Source: JAKFDI01 sp044508835
GTDB taxonomy: Bacteria; Pseudomonadota; Gammaproteobacteria; Burkholderiales; Burkholderiaceae_C
Direction of reading: 5' to 3'
Length of the DNA: 64,000 bases
Assembly (NCBI GenBank): GCA_044508835.1
Contig: JBIQHD010000011.1
Span: forward strand, 55,517-119,516
Of the stretch, positions 62,713 to 64,000 are shown piece by piece. Position 1 is the stretch's first letter; every line of letters begins with the position of its first letter. The notes below the pieces were generated by a model, which worked only from the letters and a program-made list of their open reading frames with translations, had not been told where the DNA came from and did no database searches. Position numbers and translations under genes: made by a program.

Positions 62713-63626
62713 GCCATCCCACCCCGAAGATCGGCCTCGCGCTGGGCAGCGGCTCGGCGCGCGGCTGGGCGCACATCGGCGTGCTGCGCGTGCTGCAGGA
62801 AGCCGGCATCGAGCCCCACATCGTCTGCGGCACCTCCATCGGCGCGCTGGTCGGCGCGGCCTATGCGTGCAACGAGCTCGACCGGCTCGACGAGTGGACG
62901 CGCGGGCTGAAGTGGCAGGCGGTGCTCGGCCTGCTCGACCTCACCACCACCGGCGGGCTCATCAAGGGCCACGCCATCACCGAGTTCTTCCGCTCGCACT
63001 TCCAGGACCGCGAGATCGAGCACCTCGACCGCCCCTTCGCCGCCGTGGCCGCGCACCTGGGCACCGGGCGCGAGGTGTGGCTGCAAAGCGGCTCGCTGGT
63101 GGACGCGGTGCGCGCCTCGATCGCCTTTCCCGGCTTGCTCACGCCGGTGGCGCACGAAGGGCATCTACTGGTCGACGGCGGGCTGGTGAACCCCGTGCCG
63201 GTGTCGCTGTGCCGCGCGCTCGGCGCGGACATCGTGATCGCGGTCGACCTCAACGCCGACCTGCTCGGGCGCCACCTGCGCCGCCCGGCCGAGCCGACGG
63301 CGCTGGTCGAGGCCACGCCTGCCGCGCCGACGGCCGCGACCTCGGTGCTGGGCTGGGTGCAGAACGGCCTGAACCGCTGGCGCAGCGGGCCGAAGTCGTC
63401 GACGCCGATGCCGTCCATCGTCGACGTGATCGCCGGCAGCATCAACATCATGCAGGTGCGCATCACCCGCAGCCGCCTGGCCGGCGAGCCCGCCGACGTG
63501 CTCGTCCAGCCGCGGCTCGGGCACGTGGCGCTGATGGACTTCCACCGCGCCTCGGTGGCGATCGAGGAAGGCCGGCGGGCCGCGAAGGAGGTGCTGCCGC
63601 AGCTCGGGGCGTACGGCCTCGGCTGA
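62709..63626 (+). CDS. Patatin-like phospholipase (RssA-type)
   Basis: A 305-aa serine phospholipase. The oxyanion loop GSGSARG is at 13-19, the nucleophile S43 lies in GTSIG, and the catalytic D156 in DGGLVNPVP, so the Ser-Asp dyad is complete. A short C-terminal region after residue 200 is Ala/Thr-rich and then conserved. There is no signal peptide. It is translationally coupled to the Suv3-like helicase gene by ATGA; the reason for pairing is not known. Confidence 0.92.
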
Positions 63627-63679
63627 GCGGGCGGGGTGCGCTTCCCGCCGAGAGGCAGCGAGACGCTCGCCCCGCCAAT

Positions 63680-63786
63680 CCGTTCGCGCTGAGGTATCGA
63701 AGCGCTTCGCCCGATCCGACCCGTTCGCGCTGAGGTATCGAAGCGCTCGCCCCACCAACCCGTTCGCGCTGAGCTTGTCGAAGCGT
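63680..63786. repeat. Three copies of an intergenic repeat CCGTTCGCGCTGAG...
   Basis: Copies at 63680-63706, 63721-63747 and 63760-63786 share the beginning CCGTTCGCGCTGAG and the ending TCGAAGCG. The third differs in the middle (CTTG instead of GTA). The type TTCGCGCTGAGCTTGTCGAA is a well-known dispersed intergenic repeat in proteobacterial genomes. Unequal spacing (13-14 nt) and only three copies argue against CRISPR. Confidence 0.75.
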
Positions 63787-63888
63787 GCGCGCAGTCCGGC
63801 TTGTGCGGTGCGTCGCGCAGCGACGCCCGCCCGGGTGGCGATGCGCAGCGAGCCGAATCGCCTCCCGTAGGCGTCGGCGAGAAGCGCA

Positions 63889-64000
63889 GGGCTTTGCAGC
63901 CGGGCGCGACAGCGCCCCTCGTGATCTGACTTCGCGCGACTGTCCGAGCGCAGCGGACCGCAGGGCCGCGTAGCGAGTTTCGCGCGAGGCTGCAAAGCCC
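63889..64000. repeat. 13-bp inverted repeat enclosing 86 bp
   Basis: GGGCTTTGCAGCC at 63889-63901 and GGCTGCAAAGCCC at 63988-64000 are perfect reverse complements. The enclosed sequence is not coding. They could be the ends of a small MITE-like or palindromic element. Confidence 0.5.

Larger units (their letters stand above)
63627..64000. other. Repeat-rich intergenic region at the window edge
   Basis: No gene is visible in these 374 bp. A short hairpin GGCGGG/CCCGCC (63630-63649) follows the patatin stop. Then come three copies of a 27-bp repeat and a 13-bp inverted repeat whose second arm ends the window. Confidence 0.5.

Noticed and set aside
63680..63786. CRISPR-like repeat array
   Set aside because: There are only three copies with 13-14 nt spacers that are not of CRISPR size, the third copy is divergent, and no cas gene is present.

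Overview
The window looks like a chromosomal segment of a high-GC betaproteobacterium, most likely Burkholderiales (Comamonadaceae, Rubrivivax-like). The reasons are strong GC bias at third codon positions, orphan Bug/TctC solute-binding proteins, a Suv3-like helicase next to a ProQ/FinO gene and rdgC, a DUF3014 protein, and long CaiB/acyl-CoA dehydrogenase clusters. All names come from reading the sequence and recalling families; no database search was run.

1-15.8 kb is a signalling block. It holds a GGDEF diguanylate cyclase, a large PAS/GAF hybrid kinase, a translationally coupled operon (REC plus degenerate HD-GYP; soluble kinase; PAS-GGDEF-EAL-REC), a small unknown gene, a membrane PAS kinase with a single-domain receiver, a REC-HisKA_3 kinase with a LuxR-type regulator, and a second REC plus degenerate HD-GYP protein. 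A dyad of the form CTTARG-N7-CYTAAR lies upstream of three of these transcription units.

15.8-23.0 kb is an accessory island. An IS3 transposase remnant and a repeat-rich gap are followed by a Lon-like AAA+ ATPase lacking a protease domain, coupled to an OB/HD protein with altered HD residues. Next come a stand-alone LAGLIDADG endonuclease, an XRE regulator, a frameshifted HsdR C-terminal remnant, a YgjP-like metallopeptidase, an AlpA-like HTH protein and a tyrosine recombinase. The island ends at a 50-bp piece equal to the 3' part of a tRNA-Thr(CGT), which is the expected scar of integration.

23.2-47.8 kb is a catabolic supercluster. A plus-strand operon (CaiB CoA-transferase, nitronate monooxygenase-like protein, two acyl-CoA dehydrogenases) ends in a perfect 21-bp palindrome and is followed by a LysR gene. 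Facing it is a 15-gene minus-strand operon: thiolase/Ltp2-like, DUF35, two acyl-CoA dehydrogenases, CaiB, enoyl-CoA hydratase, two tandem Baeyer-Villiger-type monooxygenases, NDP-forming acyl-CoA synthetase, a second thiolase-like protein, Bug protein, alpha/beta hydrolase, a second hydratase, a second nitronate monooxygenase-like protein and a MaoC-type dehydratase. Together they would activate a carboxylic acid as its CoA thioester, desaturate and hydrate it, cleave the chain, convert ketone to ester with a BVMO and hydrolyse the ester. The substrate is unknown. The promoters of the two operons share a motif, suggesting one regulator.

47.8-54.9 kb has a LysR gene, small membrane proteins, a MarR-GNAT fusion, a sorbosone dehydrogenase-like lipoprotein, and the most interesting locus: a retron-type reverse transcriptase (YADD, NAxxH and VTG motifs). 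It has a short structured region upstream flanked by 11-nt inverted repeats. It converges, with a 4-bp overlap, on a SERAC1/PGAP1-like alpha/beta hydrolase with an unrecognised C-terminal half.

55-64 kb is mostly housekeeping: a GcvA-like LysR, Bug protein, N-formylglutamate amidohydrolase, DUF3014 protein, RdgC, ProQ/FinO protein, Suv3-like helicase and patatin-like phospholipase. It ends in a repeat-rich intergenic stretch.
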